From the NCBI GenBank assembly GCA_023433925.1, contig JAEYTO010000071.1, positions 1 through 62,657 on the forward strand: a DNA stretch of 62,657 bases, given 5' to 3'. Positions 34,759 to 44,611 of this stretch are shown in pieces. The stretch comes from Pseudomonadota bacterium (GTDB lineage Bacteria; Desulfobacterota; Desulfovibrionia; Desulfovibrionales; Desulfovibrionaceae). Position 1 is the stretch's first letter; every line of letters starts with the position of its first letter. The notes beneath the pieces were generated by a model that searched no databases, was not told where the DNA came from, and saw only the letters and a program-made list of their open reading frames with translations. Both the position numbers and the translations under genes were made by a program.

Positions 34759-35919
34759 TCAGGACGGCTCGTGAGCCGGATCTCCAGCGCTCCTGGCCTG
34801 GGCCAAGGCCAGGCAGCGCAGCTCGCGCAGCCTGCGGCCGGAGTCGGGGCCAAGGTTGCGCTCCTCGGGGGGCAGGCTCACGCTGAGCATGGCTCGCAGA
34901 TCCTTGCGGGCCATGGCCGCCAGCTTCGCGGCATCGGCCAGGGGGGCGGTTTCGGGCTGATCCGCGGCCACCAGGGCGAACATCTCGTCCAATAGATCGT
35001 GGTCGCGCAGGAGGGTCAGGAGATCCACGCGTGTGCCGGGCCTGAGGATGGCGTAGCGCGCGGCGGTCATGTGCATGGCCGAGGCGATGCGCCCGGCCCG
35101 GACGTATCTCTCGGGCAGGCCCAAGCGCCGCGCCAACCGCTCGGCCAACGCGGCGCCGCGCTTGTCGTGCTCGTTATGCCTGGGCCAGAGCGAAGGGTTT
35201 GTTGCGGCTTTGCCGAGATCGTGGCACAGGCCCATCCAGACACGTAGGGCGGAGCCGGCCAGCACGTCCATGACCCGCTGCACATGGGCCAGCAGGCTGC
35301 CGGTATGATAGGGCGCGGGTCCGGCGGGTATCCGGTCGCTGTCCGCAAGCTCCTGGAACCACGGCTTGAGCGCGCCGGCCCGGGCGAGCAGGCCAGGGAA
35401 GCGCGAGGGCCGTGGGGCCGCCATGGCCCGGAGTGTCTCCTTGGCCACGCGCTCGCGGGGCAGCCCGGCGTACTCCGGCATCGCGGCGACAGCGCGCATG
35501 GCCGCGAGCAGCTCTTCCGAGGCCGAGAATTCCGGCAGCTCGGCCGCGAAACGCGCGGCGCGCAGCACTCGCGCCGGGTCCGCCGCGAGGGAATCCGGGG
35601 AGGCGGGCCGCAGCACCCGGTCGTGGAGGTCCTCCAAGGCTCGCGGATGCGCGTACAGGTCGCCCTGCTCGTCCAGGGCCAAGGCGTTGATGGTCAGATC
35701 GCGGGCCGCCAGGTCGGCATCAATGTCCGGGCCTCGCGGGAGAGTGTGCTCCCGGCCTTGAATGATGAAGGACGGCTTGGTCCGGCCGACTTCCCGAGCC
35801 GTGGGGAAGCGGCGCAGGAGTTCGTCTCGGTCAAGGTCGAGGACAAGAATATCCTCGTCGCCGGGCGGCCTGCCGAGGAGCAGGTCGCGCACCGCTCCGC
35901 CCACGAGAAGGGTTTTCAT
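34759..35919 (-). CDS. cca: CCA tRNA nucleotidyltransferase / poly(A) polymerase family
   Basis: A 386-residue enzyme of the class II CCA-adding/poly(A) polymerase family that repairs or adds tRNA 3' CCA. It starts LLVGGAVRDLLLGRPPGDEDILV, with the GG and DxD catalytic motifs, then RDLTINALALD and RVLRAARFAAEL. A C-terminal HD domain is present (HTGSLLAHVQRV ... GLCHDLGKAA), giving possible phosphatase activity as in some bacterial CCA enzymes. The ATG at 35919 is favoured, with an alternative GTG at 35928. It is divergent from birA, with 64 bases between starts. The tRNA-Asn here encodes its own CCA, so the enzyme would act mainly in repair. Confidence 0.9.
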   Translation of the reverse strand: MKTLLVGGAVRDLLLGRPPGDEDILVLDLDRDELLRRFPTAREVGRTKPSFIIQGREHTLPRGPDIDADLAARDLTINALALDEQGDLYAHPRALEDLHDRVLRPASPDSLAADPARVLRAARFAAELPEFSASEELLAAMRAVAAMPEYAGLPRERVAKETLRAMAAPRPSRFPGLLARAGALKPWFQELADSDRIPAGPAPYHTGSLLAHVQRVMDVLAGSALRVWMGLCHDLGKAATNPSLWPRHNEHDKRGAALAERLARRLGLPERYVRAGRIASAMHMTAARYAILRPGTRVDLLTLLRDHDLLDEMFALVAADQPETAPLADAAKLAAMARKDLRAMLSVSLPPEERNLGPDSGRRLRELRCLALAQARSAGDPAHEPS

Positions 35920-35983
35920 GCCCGACACCTACCAGAATCGGCGGCGGGCCGCCATACCCGCAAAGAAGAGTCGCGAGGCAACC

Positions 35984-36895
35984 ATGCTGGAAAATGGCGT
36001 GCACATTCTGGGCATTGGCCTTGAGCCGCAGGCCGCGGCGACCAGCCCCGAATCCCTGGCCGGCGAGCACGCGCTCTGGAAGCTGGACATGGAGGCCCTG
36101 GCGCCCTGGACGCCAGGCGAGGCCGGGCAGGGGGGCTTCCCGGCCGAACGCTGGACGAGCGGCCGGGCGGAAGTCGCATGGCCCGTCATCGTCGGCGGCC
36201 CGTGCGGATCGGCCATGGACTTGGCTTGGCGGATGGCGGCGGAGTGCCGGCTCCCGAAGTGGGGCTCGGTGCTCGTCGCGAGCCAGCGCAGCGGCAGGGG
36301 GCAGATGCGCCGGGAATGGTGCTCCCCGCCGGGAAATCTCTATGCCGCATGGCTTTGGCCGAGCCTCCCCGCGCATTGGGACAGGCTCGCGTCGCTTCTG
36401 GCCGGCTATGCCTTGTGCAGGGCCTTGCAGCCATATGCGCCCGGTCTGCGCATCAAATGGCCCAACGATCTCCTATATGGCGATCACAAGGTCGGCGGCG
36501 TGCTCGTGGAGGAGCGCGACAGGAGGATCCTGGTCGGTTTCGGCCTGAATCTGATCTCCGCGCCCGGCGCTGATGCCATGCGCGGGGACGCGGCGGCGCC
36601 AGCGGGATGCCTGGGCGACATTCATGGTGGTTTTGGCCCGCTACGGCTTTGGCTGCATGTCCTCGGGCCCGCGGTATCCGAGGTGAGCCGGGCGTTGGAG
36701 GGCGAGCCGCGAAGCTTTCTGCGCGCCATGGAGGGGCTTCTGGCCTGGAGGGGCTTCCAGGTGCGGGTCAAGGAGCCCGGGGAGCGGGAGCGGGTGGGAA
36801 TCATCGTCGGCCTGTCGAATGACGGCGGGCTCAGGCTGGCCGATGATGGCGGTGAACAAGTGCTTTACTCGGGCAGTATTCTTCCGTTATCCTGA
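35984..36895 (+). CDS. birA: Biotin-[acetyl-CoA-carboxylase/pyruvate carboxylase] ligase
   Basis: A 303-residue biotin protein ligase. It has the adenylate-binding segment SGRGQMRREWCSPPGNLY and the biotin-binding KWPNDLLYGDHKVGGVLVE, plus a C-terminal SH3-like domain. No N-terminal winged-helix DNA-binding domain is evident, so it is probably a ligase only and not a repressor; the N-terminal 60 residues are instead an unassigned segment. The next gene is the biotin-dependent pyruvate carboxylase, its likely target. ATG at 35984 with GAGG 5 bases upstream. Confidence 0.93.
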   Translation: MLENGVHILGIGLEPQAAATSPESLAGEHALWKLDMEALAPWTPGEAGQGGFPAERWTSGRAEVAWPVIVGGPCGSAMDLAWRMAAECRLPKWGSVLVASQRSGRGQMRREWCSPPGNLYAAWLWPSLPAHWDRLASLLAGYALCRALQPYAPGLRIKWPNDLLYGDHKVGGVLVEERDRRILVGFGLNLISAPGADAMRGDAAAPAGCLGDIHGGFGPLRLWLHVLGPAVSEVSRALEGEPRSFLRAMEGLLAWRGFQVRVKEPGERERVGIIVGLSNDGGLRLADDGGEQVLYSGSILPLS

Positions 36896-36967
36896 GCGTT
36901 CGCCACAGCTGCTAGTTGCTATGTCTTTTATCTCCCGCCACGCATATCACAGATCGTAAGGAATGAT

Positions 36968-39900
36968 ATGGCACCCAAGACGTTCGAGACAATCCTTTCT
37001 GAAATCAGGGGCAAGCCGGTTCTCGTGGCCAATCGGGGCATCCCGGCGCGCCGGATCGTGCGCACGCTTCAGGAGCAGTACCAGGCTATTTCCGTTCTGA
37101 CGGTGACGGACGTGGACAAGACGTCTCCGGCGGCCTCGTCCGCCCGCGAGCTGCTGCTCCTGGGCGAGGACCCTCGCTCGTACCTCGACATCGACCTGAT
37201 CATCCGCAAAGCCAAACGTCGAGGCGTCGTGGCCATACATCCCGGCTGGGGTTTCGCGGCCGAGGACGATACTTTCCCGCAGAAATGCGACGAGGCGGGC
37301 ATCATCTTCATCGGCCCTACTTCGGAAGCCATGCACAAGCTGGGCAACAAGGTCGAGGTGCGCAAGCTGGCCCAGGAGATCGGCGTGCCCGTGGTCCCCG
37401 GCTCCGAAGGCTCCGTGAGCATCCCGGAAGCGCGGCGCATCGCCAAGGAGATGGGCTACCCCATCATGCTCAAGGCCGAGGGCGGCGGTGGCGGCCGCGG
37501 CATCTCGGAGATCTATACCGACGAGCAGCTCGAGAGCGCCTTCAACAAGGCCTCGGCCCTGGCCCTGGCCTCCTTCGGCAATCCGCGGCTCTTTGTGGAG
37601 AAGCTGCTCACGAACATCCGGCACATCGAGATCCAAGTCATCGCCGACAAATACGGCAATGTATTCGCCTTTGACGAGCGCGACTGCACGGTTCAGCGCA
37701 AGCACCAGAAGCTCATCGAGATCACGCCTTCGCCTTGGCCGGGCATGACCGAGGAGTTGCGCGAGCGGCTCAAGAAGTACGCCACGGAGCTCGTGCGCGC
37801 GGTCAACTACCACTCCCTGTGCACCGTGGAGTTCCTGGTCGACGGCCAGGGCCTCCCCTACCTCATCGAGGTCAACACGCGGCTGCAAGTCGAGCACGGC
37901 ATTACCGAGATGCGCTACGGCATCGACCTCGTGGAGGAGCAGATCGCCGTGGCCTTCGGCGCCAAGCTGCGCTTCAACAAGTCCCACACGAAGCCCAGCG
38001 TCAAGGCCATGCAGTGCCGCATCAACTGCGAGGACCCGCGTCATAGCTTCCAGCCCAACGCCGGCGTGATCACCCGCTACGTATCGCCAGGTGGCCAGGG
38101 TATTCGCCTGGATTCCTGCGTGTCCGTGGGCTACGACTTCCCGTCGCAGTACGACTCGGCCGCGGCGTTGCTCATCTCCTACGGCCACGAATGGCCCAAG
38201 GTCTACAAGATTATGGCGCGTGCCCTGCGCGAGTACATGGTCAGCGGCGTCAAGACGACCATCCCGTTCCACCTCCAGGTCCTGCGGCACCCCAAGTTCC
38301 AGCAGGCCGATTACGACACGAAGTTCATCGACCAGACCCCCGAGCTCCTGTGCTACTCCGACGAGGAATCCGAGGAGATCCGCCTGTCGAACCTCGTGGC
38401 CGAGATTTCGGCCATGGGCTATAATCCTTACGTGGCGCTGGACAAGTACCGCGGCCGGCACGACAAGCGGCTGGGCCGCTTCAACCCGGTGCTGCCCAAG
38501 TTGGACTTCGACGCTTGGAAGTCCCCATATCCTCGCGGAGACGCCAAGGCGCTCCTCGACTACATCCGGGACACCCGCGCCCAGGGCGTGGTGCACTTCA
38601 CGGACACCACGACGCGCGACATCACGCAGTCGAACAGCGGCAACCGCTTCCGGCTTGCCGAGGACCGCATCGTGGGCCCGTATCTGGACAACTGCGGCTT
38701 CTTCTCCCTGGAGAACGGCGGCGGCGCGCACTTCCATGTGGCCATGCTCGCCAACATGACCTATCCGTTCACCGAGGCCGCGGACTGGAACGTCTTTGCG
38801 CCCAAGACGCTCAAGCAGATCCTCATCCGCTCGACCAATGTGCTCGGCTACAAGCCCCAGCCGCGCAATCTCATGCGCAAGACCGGCGAGATGATCTGCG
38901 AGCACTACGATATCATCCGCTGCTTCGATTTCCTAAACCATGTGGACAACATGCGGCCTTTCGCGGAAGTGGCCATGGCTCACGAGAAGGACGGCCGCGT
39001 TTTCGAGCCGGCCATCTCGCTGTCCTGGTCCCCGGCCCGCCAGGGCCTGTTCACGGTGGAGCACTACCTGGGCGTGGCCGACGAGATCGTGGACATGTGC
39101 GCCAAGGTCGCGGGGATATCGACCAAGAAGGTCGCCAAGCGCGTCATCCTGGGCCTAAAGGACATGGCCGGCGTCTGCCCGCCGAAGTTCATGCGTGAGC
39201 TGGTCACGGCCCTGCGCGCGCGCTACCCCGAGCTCATCCTGCACTACCACCGCCATTTCACCGATGGGCTGTTCGTGCCCGCGGTGGCCGCGGCCTGCGA
39301 GGCGGGCGCGCACATCACCGACGTGGCCATCGGCGCCGCGGTGCGCTGGTACGGGCAGGGCGAGGCCCTGTCCACGGCCGCCTATCTGGAGGAGCTGGGC
39401 CTCACGAGCACGCTGAACAAGGAGATGATCCGCCAGACGGGTTTCGTGCTCAAGCAGATCATGCCCTTCTACGACCGCTACACGGCCCCTTACTTCCGGG
39501 GCATCGACTACGACGTGGTCGAGCACGGCATGCCCGGCGGCGCCACCTCCAGCTCCCAGGAGGGCGCCCTCAAGCAGGGCTACATCCATCTGCTGCCCTA
39601 CATGCTCAAATTCCTGGCCGGCACGCGCAAGATCGTGCATTATCATGATGTGACCCCTGGATCGCAGATCACCTGGAACACGGCCTTCCTGGCCGTGACC
39701 GGAGCCTACAAGCGGGGAGGCGAGCGCGAGGTCCTGCACCTGCTGGAGGTCCTGGAGGAGGTCGCCTCCATGCCCGAGAGCAAGCTGACCAAGGCCATCA
39801 AGGAGGACAGGCTGTTCCTCTACCGGGACTCCAACGATGCCTTCCGACAGCTCCTGCTGGGCAAGTACGGCAAGCTCCCCCTGGGCTTCCCGCCCGAGTG

Positions 39901-40693
39901 GGTCTACCAGAGCGCCTTTGGCCCCGAATACAGGCGGGCGCTGGCGGACCGTACTCAGGAATCGCCCTTGGAGGCGTTGCCGGATCTGGACTTCAAGGCC
40001 GAGCACAAGGCCTTGCGCTTGCGTTTGCAGCGCCAGCCCACGGAGGAGGAATTCATCATGTACCTCAACCATCCAGGGGATGCGCTCAAGACCATGGAGT
40101 TCCGCTCCAAGTTCGGCGATCCGAACAACCTGCCTCTGGATGTCTGGTTCGAGGGCTTGGAGACCGGCCAGGAGGTGACCTTCGAGGATGCCCGGGGCAA
40201 GCCGCATCTCATGCACATCCTGGATATCTCCAATCCCGATGATCGTGGCATGAGCGTGGTGCGCTACGTGCTCGACTCCGAGATCCTGAGCTCCCAGGTC
40301 AAGGTCGAGGAGGCCAAGGACAGGGCTCTGGTGGGCGTGGAGATGGCGGATCCCGTCAATATCCACCATGTCGCTTCGCCATGCAACGGCGACTTGTGGG
40401 TCATGCATGTGAGTCCTGGCGATTTCGTGAAGGCTGGTGAAGAGCTGTTCAACATCTCGGTCATGAAGCAGGAGAAATCGATCTTCGCGCCCGTGGACGG
40501 CATGGTCAAGCGGGTGCTCAAGGATGCAGATTTTCAACAGAACAAAAAGATGGTGCCGGTCAAGGAAGGTGAGCTGCTGGTGGAGCTTGGCCCGGTGCCG
40601 CGTTCGTGTCCGAGTTGCAAGGAGCCCCTGTCGCGTGATGAGTACAACTTCTGCCCATACTGCGGGCATGATGTGGATGGGAATGGCGCTTGA
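36968..40693 (+). CDS. pyc: Pyruvate carboxylase, single chain, divergent, with C-terminal zinc ribbon
   Basis: Converts pyruvate, bicarbonate and ATP to oxaloacetate. The 1,241-residue protein has a biotin carboxylase domain (residues about 20-480; KAEGGGGGRGI, EVNTRLQVEHGITE), a carboxyltransferase barrel (about 545-1000) and a biotin carrier domain with K1167 in ISVMKQEKS. The barrel is divergent: FTDTTTRDITQSNSGN replaces the usual DTTxRDAHQS motif, and LHYHRHFTDG replaces HxHxHDTxG, though the active-site Lys in GLKDMAG is kept. After the carrier domain comes an extra tail with C1214xxC1217 and C1229xxC1232, a zinc ribbon not seen in standard carboxylases. birA lies directly upstream. 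Confidence 0.93.
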   Translation: MAPKTFETILSEIRGKPVLVANRGIPARRIVRTLQEQYQAISVLTVTDVDKTSPAASSARELLLLGEDPRSYLDIDLIIRKAKRRGVVAIHPGWGFAAEDDTFPQKCDEAGIIFIGPTSEAMHKLGNKVEVRKLAQEIGVPVVPGSEGSVSIPEARRIAKEMGYPIMLKAEGGGGGRGISEIYTDEQLESAFNKASALALASFGNPRLFVEKLLTNIRHIEIQVIADKYGNVFAFDERDCTVQRKHQKLIEITPSPWPGMTEELRERLKKYATELVRAVNYHSLCTVEFLVDGQGLPYLIEVNTRLQVEHGITEMRYGIDLVEEQIAVAFGAKLRFNKSHTKPSVKAMQCRINCEDPRHSFQPNAGVITRYVSPGGQGIRLDSCVSVGYDFPSQYDSAAALLISYGHEWPKVYKIMARALREYMVSGVKTTIPFHLQVLRHPKFQQADYDTKFIDQTPELLCYSDEESEEIRLSNLVAEISAMGYNPYVALDKYRGRHDKRLGRFNPVLPKLDFDAWKSPYPRGDAKALLDYIRDTRAQGVVHFTDTTTRDITQSNSGNRFRLAEDRIVGPYLDNCGFFSLENGGGAHFHVAMLANMTYPFTEAADWNVFAPKTLKQILIRSTNVLGYKPQPRNLMRKTGEMICEHYDIIRCFDFLNHVDNMRPFAEVAMAHEKDGRVFEPAISLSWSPARQGLFTVEHYLGVADEIVDMCAKVAGISTKKVAKRVILGLKDMAGVCPPKFMRELVTALRARYPELILHYHRHFTDGLFVPAVAAACEAGAHITDVAIGAAVRWYGQGEALSTAAYLEELGLTSTLNKEMIRQTGFVLKQIMPFYDRYTAPYFRGIDYDVVEHGMPGGATSSSQEGALKQGYIHLLPYMLKFLAGTRKIVHYHDVTPGSQITWNTAFLAVTGAYKRGGEREVLHLLEVLEEVASMPESKLTKAIKEDRLFLYRDSNDAFRQLLLGKYGKLPLGFPPEWVYQSAFGPEYRRALADRTQESPLEALPDLDFKAEHKALRLRLQRQPTEEEFIMYLNHPGDALKTMEFRSKFGDPNNLPLDVWFEGLETGQEVTFEDARGKPHLMHILDISNPDDRGMSVVRYVLDSEILSSQVKVEEAKDRALVGVEMADPVNIHHVASPCNGDLWVMHVSPGDFVKAGEELFNISVMKQEKSIFAPVDGMVKRVLKDADFQQNKKMVPVKEGELLVELGPVPRSCPSCKEPLSRDEYNFCPYCGHDVDGNGA

Positions 40694-40869
40694 GGAATCC
40701 TTGACTTGGATCGTCGCCTCGGGCTAGGTACCCTAGGTTGAGACTTTTTCGGTGTGCCTTTGGGATACCCGGACAAGCATGCCACCAGGCGCGAAGTTAA
40801 AGAGCCGACGCCGAATGATTGACCACGCTTCATCGGAATAGTGAATCCCGGACGTGCAAGGAGAAGCAA

Positions 40870-43800
40870 ATGGCAAAAGCCGTGACGAAACCCGAAGAGG
40901 CTCCAAAAGTTAAGCTGGCTGAGAAGGGCGACGATGCGAAGGCTAAGGGGCACGTCGCCGAGCTCAAGCGGAAGCTGGTGCTCGACGGAGCGGATATCGT
41001 CGCGATCGGCGAAGAGGCCGAGATACTTGTGGGCGGCAAGAACTACAACACGGCTATCATCAGTCAGGTGCCTGGAATCAGGGCACCGCAGTTTAGGGCC
41101 ATTTCCTCTCTTGCCTTCCATAAGGTGCTTGACGAGACAAGGGTCAATGCATCCCTGGTGCGGTCCATCGTCGATAATGAATACACCAACACCGACTGGA
41201 GCGACGCCGAGATCAACAAGGATCCGGAGTTTCTCAAGAAGTTCGTGCGTTCCATCGCCCGCAAGGTGAAGGCGGAGACCAGCGCGCAAAAGGGCAACCT
41301 CATCCGCCTGCGCACCTTCATCAATAATGTGGTCGAAGGCTTCGCCGTATCCCCAGAGGGCATCGACCAGCTCCGCAAGCGCTCGGTGCTCGTGCAGGTC
41401 GCCATCCTCTCGGTGCAACTTCCCGACGATGTCGGGGAGGCCGTGCGCAGCGCCTACCTATCCATCTGCCGTGAGGCCAAGCTCGAAGACCTGCCTGTGG
41501 CCGTCCGCTCATCGGCGGCCGGCGAGGACAGCCGCAAGAAGGCCTTCGCCGGCTTGCAGGACACATACCTGAACATCGTGGGCGAGAAGCAGGTGCTCGA
41601 CGCCTATCTTTGGGACTGCTCCTCGGCCTACAACCTCCGCTCCATGACCTATCGCCGCGAGGCGATCCTCGATGCCGTGAACAAGGCGGAGGATACCGGC
41701 GACACCACCATCGCCGAGGAAGCCAAGAAGGAATGGGCCATCGAGAACACCTCGCTCTCGGTGTGCATCATGCGCATGATCAATCCGGTGATCTCGGGCA
41801 CGGCCTTCTCCGCCGACACGGCCACGGGCTGCCGCGGCACCAGCCGCAACGAGCTCGTGTCCATCGACGCCAGCTACGGCCTGGGCGAAGCGGTGGTGGG
41901 TGGCATGGTCACCCCGGACAAATTCTATGTCTTCCAGCGTGATGACGGAGCCGAGGTGGTCATCCGCTCCATGGGCTACAAGGACAAGAAGATCGTCTAC
42001 AGCGAAAAGGGCGGTACCGAGCTGGTCGAGGTCGAGGATGACGAGGCCTACCGCTGGTCGCTGTCCCTGGCCCAGGCCGAGGAGGTGGCCAAGGGTGTGC
42101 GCGCCATCAGCAAGGCCTATGGCGGCATGATCATGGACACTGAGTTCTGCATCGACGGCTCCTCCAGGCTGTGGTTCGTGCAAGCTCGGCCCGAGACCCG
42201 CTGGAACGAGGACCTGGAGCATCATCCGTTCACCATCTTCATGCGCCGCCTGGAGGTCGATCCCAAAGCCCTGTCAGGTGCTGAAATCGTCTTGGAAGGC
42301 AATGGCGCGTCACGCGGCGCCGGGCAGGGCAAGGTCAAGTTCCTGCGTTCGGCCCTCGAGCTGAACAAGATCAACAAGGGCGACATCCTGGCCGCCGAGC
42401 GCACCGACCCGGACATGGTGCCGGGCATGCGCATCGCCTCGGCCATCATGGCCGACGTGGGCGGCGATACGAGCCATGCGGCCATCACTTCGCGCGAGCT
42501 TGGAATCCCGGCGATCATCGGCATCCAGCGCCTGGAGGTGCTGCGTTCCCTGGATGGCTCCGATGTCACCGTGGACGGCTCGCGCGGCAAGGTCTACCGC
42601 GGCAGGCTACCGCTCGTGGAGGTCGGTGGCGAGATCGACGTCTCCACGCTGCCCGCCACCAAGACCAAGGTCGGCCTCATACTGGCCGATGTGGGTCAGG
42701 CCTTGTTCCTGTCGCGCCTGCGCAATGTGCCCGATTTCGAGGTCGGCCTGCTGCGAGCGGAGTTCATGCTTGGCAACATCGGCGTGCATCCGGCGGCCCT
42801 GGAGGCCTATGACAACGGCCGGCTGCAGAAGCTCGTGGAGGCCAAGATCAAGGAGCTCGACGCCAAGTTGACCAAGGTCCTGCGCGAGCAACTCGATGCC
42901 GGCATCATCTCCTTCAACCTCAAGTTGCGCAATTACGTGGGGCTCATCACCGGGTTGGACAAGGAGGTGGAGGCCCTGACCAACAAGGAGGGCGCCCGCG
43001 GCACCGACGAGGTTCTGGCCATCCATCGCCGTCTGCGCGAGTTGGACAAGAAGCTCGACCATCACGTGGAACTGGCCACCGATCGTTTCGACATTCTCAA
43101 GACCTCGGTGGACCTAGCGGCGCATATCGCCGTGGTCATGGGCTGGACCGAAGCGTTCGAGGTCATGCCCAAGGACCCGGATGCCATCAAGCTGCGTCAG
43201 GATATCGAGCACAAGATCCAGAAGATCAGGGAGCGCATCAAGGACGATCCCATGGTGACCTCCACCCTGGCCGAGATCGCCGAGATGCGCCGCGATGTGG
43301 CTGTGAAGATCGGCCTGGCCTCCGAAATGGAAAGCGTGCGCACCTTGCCGGAGCGCATCCGCGGGCTGCTTGTCTCTCGGGGCTTCCGCTCGGGTCGCGA
43401 GTACTATGTCCAGACGCTTTCCCAGAGCTTGGCCCTGTTCGCCATGGCTTTCTACGGGAAAGAGATCATCTACCGCACCACCGACTTCAAGTCGAACGAG
43501 TATCGCAACCTCATGGGCGGCATGCTTTTCGAGGCCCACGAGGACAACCCCATGCTCGGCTACCGGGGCGTGTCCCGCAACATCCACGACTGGGAGCTCG
43601 AGTCCTTCAAGCTCGCCCGCGGCATCTTCGGCGGCCGCAACCTGCACATCATGCTGCCTTTCGTGCGCACCTTGGAAGAGGCGCGCAGCATGAAGCGCTA
43701 CCTTGAGCAGGTGCACAAGCTCCGGTCAGGCGTGGACGGGCTCAAGATCATCCTCATGTCCGAGATCCCGAACAATGCCCTCCTGGCCAAGCAGTTCCTG

Positions 43801-44469
43801 GAGGAGTTCGATGGCTTCTCCATCGGCTCCAACGACATGACCCAGATGGTCCTCGGCACGGACCGCGACAACTCCCGGCTGCGCCACATTTACGACGAGG
43901 AGGATCCGGGCGTCATCTGGGCCATCCTCGTGACCATCTTCGCCGGCCAGAAGGCGGGCAAGAAGGTGGGCTTCTGTGGCCAGGGCGTCTCCAACAGCGA
44001 AATTCTGCGCGGCCTGGTGTGCATAGCCGGCATTGTCAGCGCCTCGGTCGTGCCTGACACCTATCACAAGACCAAGCTGGAGATGTCCAAGATCGAGTGC
44101 GACAGCATCCCGGTCGGGAAGCTCGGCGAGTGGCTGTCCGCCAAGCATCTGGAGCGCCTCAAGGGCACGCTCATCCAGAAGAACTACGAGCATATCCTCA
44201 AGAAATACAAGAACGCGGCCGATCTCAACGATTGGTACGAAGGCGAGCTGGCGCGGCTCAACGAGCAGTTGCGCGAGAATCTGGACACGCCCAAGGAGCC
44301 CTTCTATCGTCAGGAGATGGAGAGCTTCCGGGAGACCTTCCACAAGCTGGTCATCTACGCCAGTTGGAACTGGCAGGAGACGGTCCTGGATGCCTTGCAC
44401 CACGCCGGCTTCAAGGATTTCGAAGAGCAGGCCAAGGCCTTGGAGGCCCAGCGCGCCAAGAACTGGTAA
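40870..44469 (+). CDS. PEP synthase-like phosphotransfer enzyme, enlarged
   Basis: A 1,199-residue relative of phosphoenolpyruvate synthase (ATP + pyruvate + water to PEP + AMP + Pi), about 400 residues longer than PpsA. An ATP-binding domain (VAVRSSAAGEDSRKKAFAGL; VQARPET) is followed by the swivelling His domain with H536 (GGDTSHAAITSRELGIPA) and a PEP-binding barrel (LLRAEFML; YRTTDFKSNEYRNLMGG) with C1036 in GFCGQGVSN. Extra sequence is an insertion of about 190 residues, largely helical, between the two halves of the barrel region and about 130 C-terminal residues ending HHAGFKDFEEQAKA. Placed after pyc, it likely works at the pyruvate/PEP node. ATG at 40870 with AAGGAG. Confidence 0.88.
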   Translation: MAKAVTKPEEAPKVKLAEKGDDAKAKGHVAELKRKLVLDGADIVAIGEEAEILVGGKNYNTAIISQVPGIRAPQFRAISSLAFHKVLDETRVNASLVRSIVDNEYTNTDWSDAEINKDPEFLKKFVRSIARKVKAETSAQKGNLIRLRTFINNVVEGFAVSPEGIDQLRKRSVLVQVAILSVQLPDDVGEAVRSAYLSICREAKLEDLPVAVRSSAAGEDSRKKAFAGLQDTYLNIVGEKQVLDAYLWDCSSAYNLRSMTYRREAILDAVNKAEDTGDTTIAEEAKKEWAIENTSLSVCIMRMINPVISGTAFSADTATGCRGTSRNELVSIDASYGLGEAVVGGMVTPDKFYVFQRDDGAEVVIRSMGYKDKKIVYSEKGGTELVEVEDDEAYRWSLSLAQAEEVAKGVRAISKAYGGMIMDTEFCIDGSSRLWFVQARPETRWNEDLEHHPFTIFMRRLEVDPKALSGAEIVLEGNGASRGAGQGKVKFLRSALELNKINKGDILAAERTDPDMVPGMRIASAIMADVGGDTSHAAITSRELGIPAIIGIQRLEVLRSLDGSDVTVDGSRGKVYRGRLPLVEVGGEIDVSTLPATKTKVGLILADVGQALFLSRLRNVPDFEVGLLRAEFMLGNIGVHPAALEAYDNGRLQKLVEAKIKELDAKLTKVLREQLDAGIISFNLKLRNYVGLITGLDKEVEALTNKEGARGTDEVLAIHRRLRELDKKLDHHVELATDRFDILKTSVDLAAHIAVVMGWTEAFEVMPKDPDAIKLRQDIEHKIQKIRERIKDDPMVTSTLAEIAEMRRDVAVKIGLASEMESVRTLPERIRGLLVSRGFRSGREYYVQTLSQSLALFAMAFYGKEIIYRTTDFKSNEYRNLMGGMLFEAHEDNPMLGYRGVSRNIHDWELESFKLARGIFGGRNLHIMLPFVRTLEEARSMKRYLEQVHKLRSGVDGLKIILMSEIPNNALLAKQFLEEFDGFSIGSNDMTQMVLGTDRDNSRLRHIYDEEDPGVIWAILVTIFAGQKAGKKVGFCGQGVSNSEILRGLVCIAGIVSASVVPDTYHKTKLEMSKIECDSIPVGKLGEWLSAKHLERLKGTLIQKNYEHILKKYKNAADLNDWYEGELARLNEQLRENLDTPKEPFYRQEMESFRETFHKLVIYASWNWQETVLDALHHAGFKDFEEQAKALEAQRAKNW

Positions 44470-44490
44470 GCGCCCGCTCCATCCGTTTCG

Positions 44491-44522
44491 AGGCGGCTTC
44501 CTTTGGGAAGCCGCCTTTTTTC
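44491..44522 (+). terminator. Rho-independent terminator after the PEP synthase-like gene
   Basis: Perfect 11-bp stem AGGCGGCTTCC / GGAAGCCGCCT with loop TTTG, followed by a T-run. It lies 22 bases past the stop. Confidence 0.92.
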
Positions 44523-44524
44523 AT

Positions 44525-44558
44525 GCCGCCCCGGCAGGTCTCTTGACCTGCCGGCGGC
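44525..44558. repeat. Second hairpin following the terminator
   Basis: CCGGCAGGTC / GACCTGCCGG with loop TCTT, framed by GCCG/CGGC. No T-run follows, so it is not a second standard terminator. Confidence 0.6.
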
Positions 44559-44611
44559 TTTACAGCGCGGCGTATCCGGCTCAGACAATCCCAACAGCGG
44601 AGGTTCGAGCC

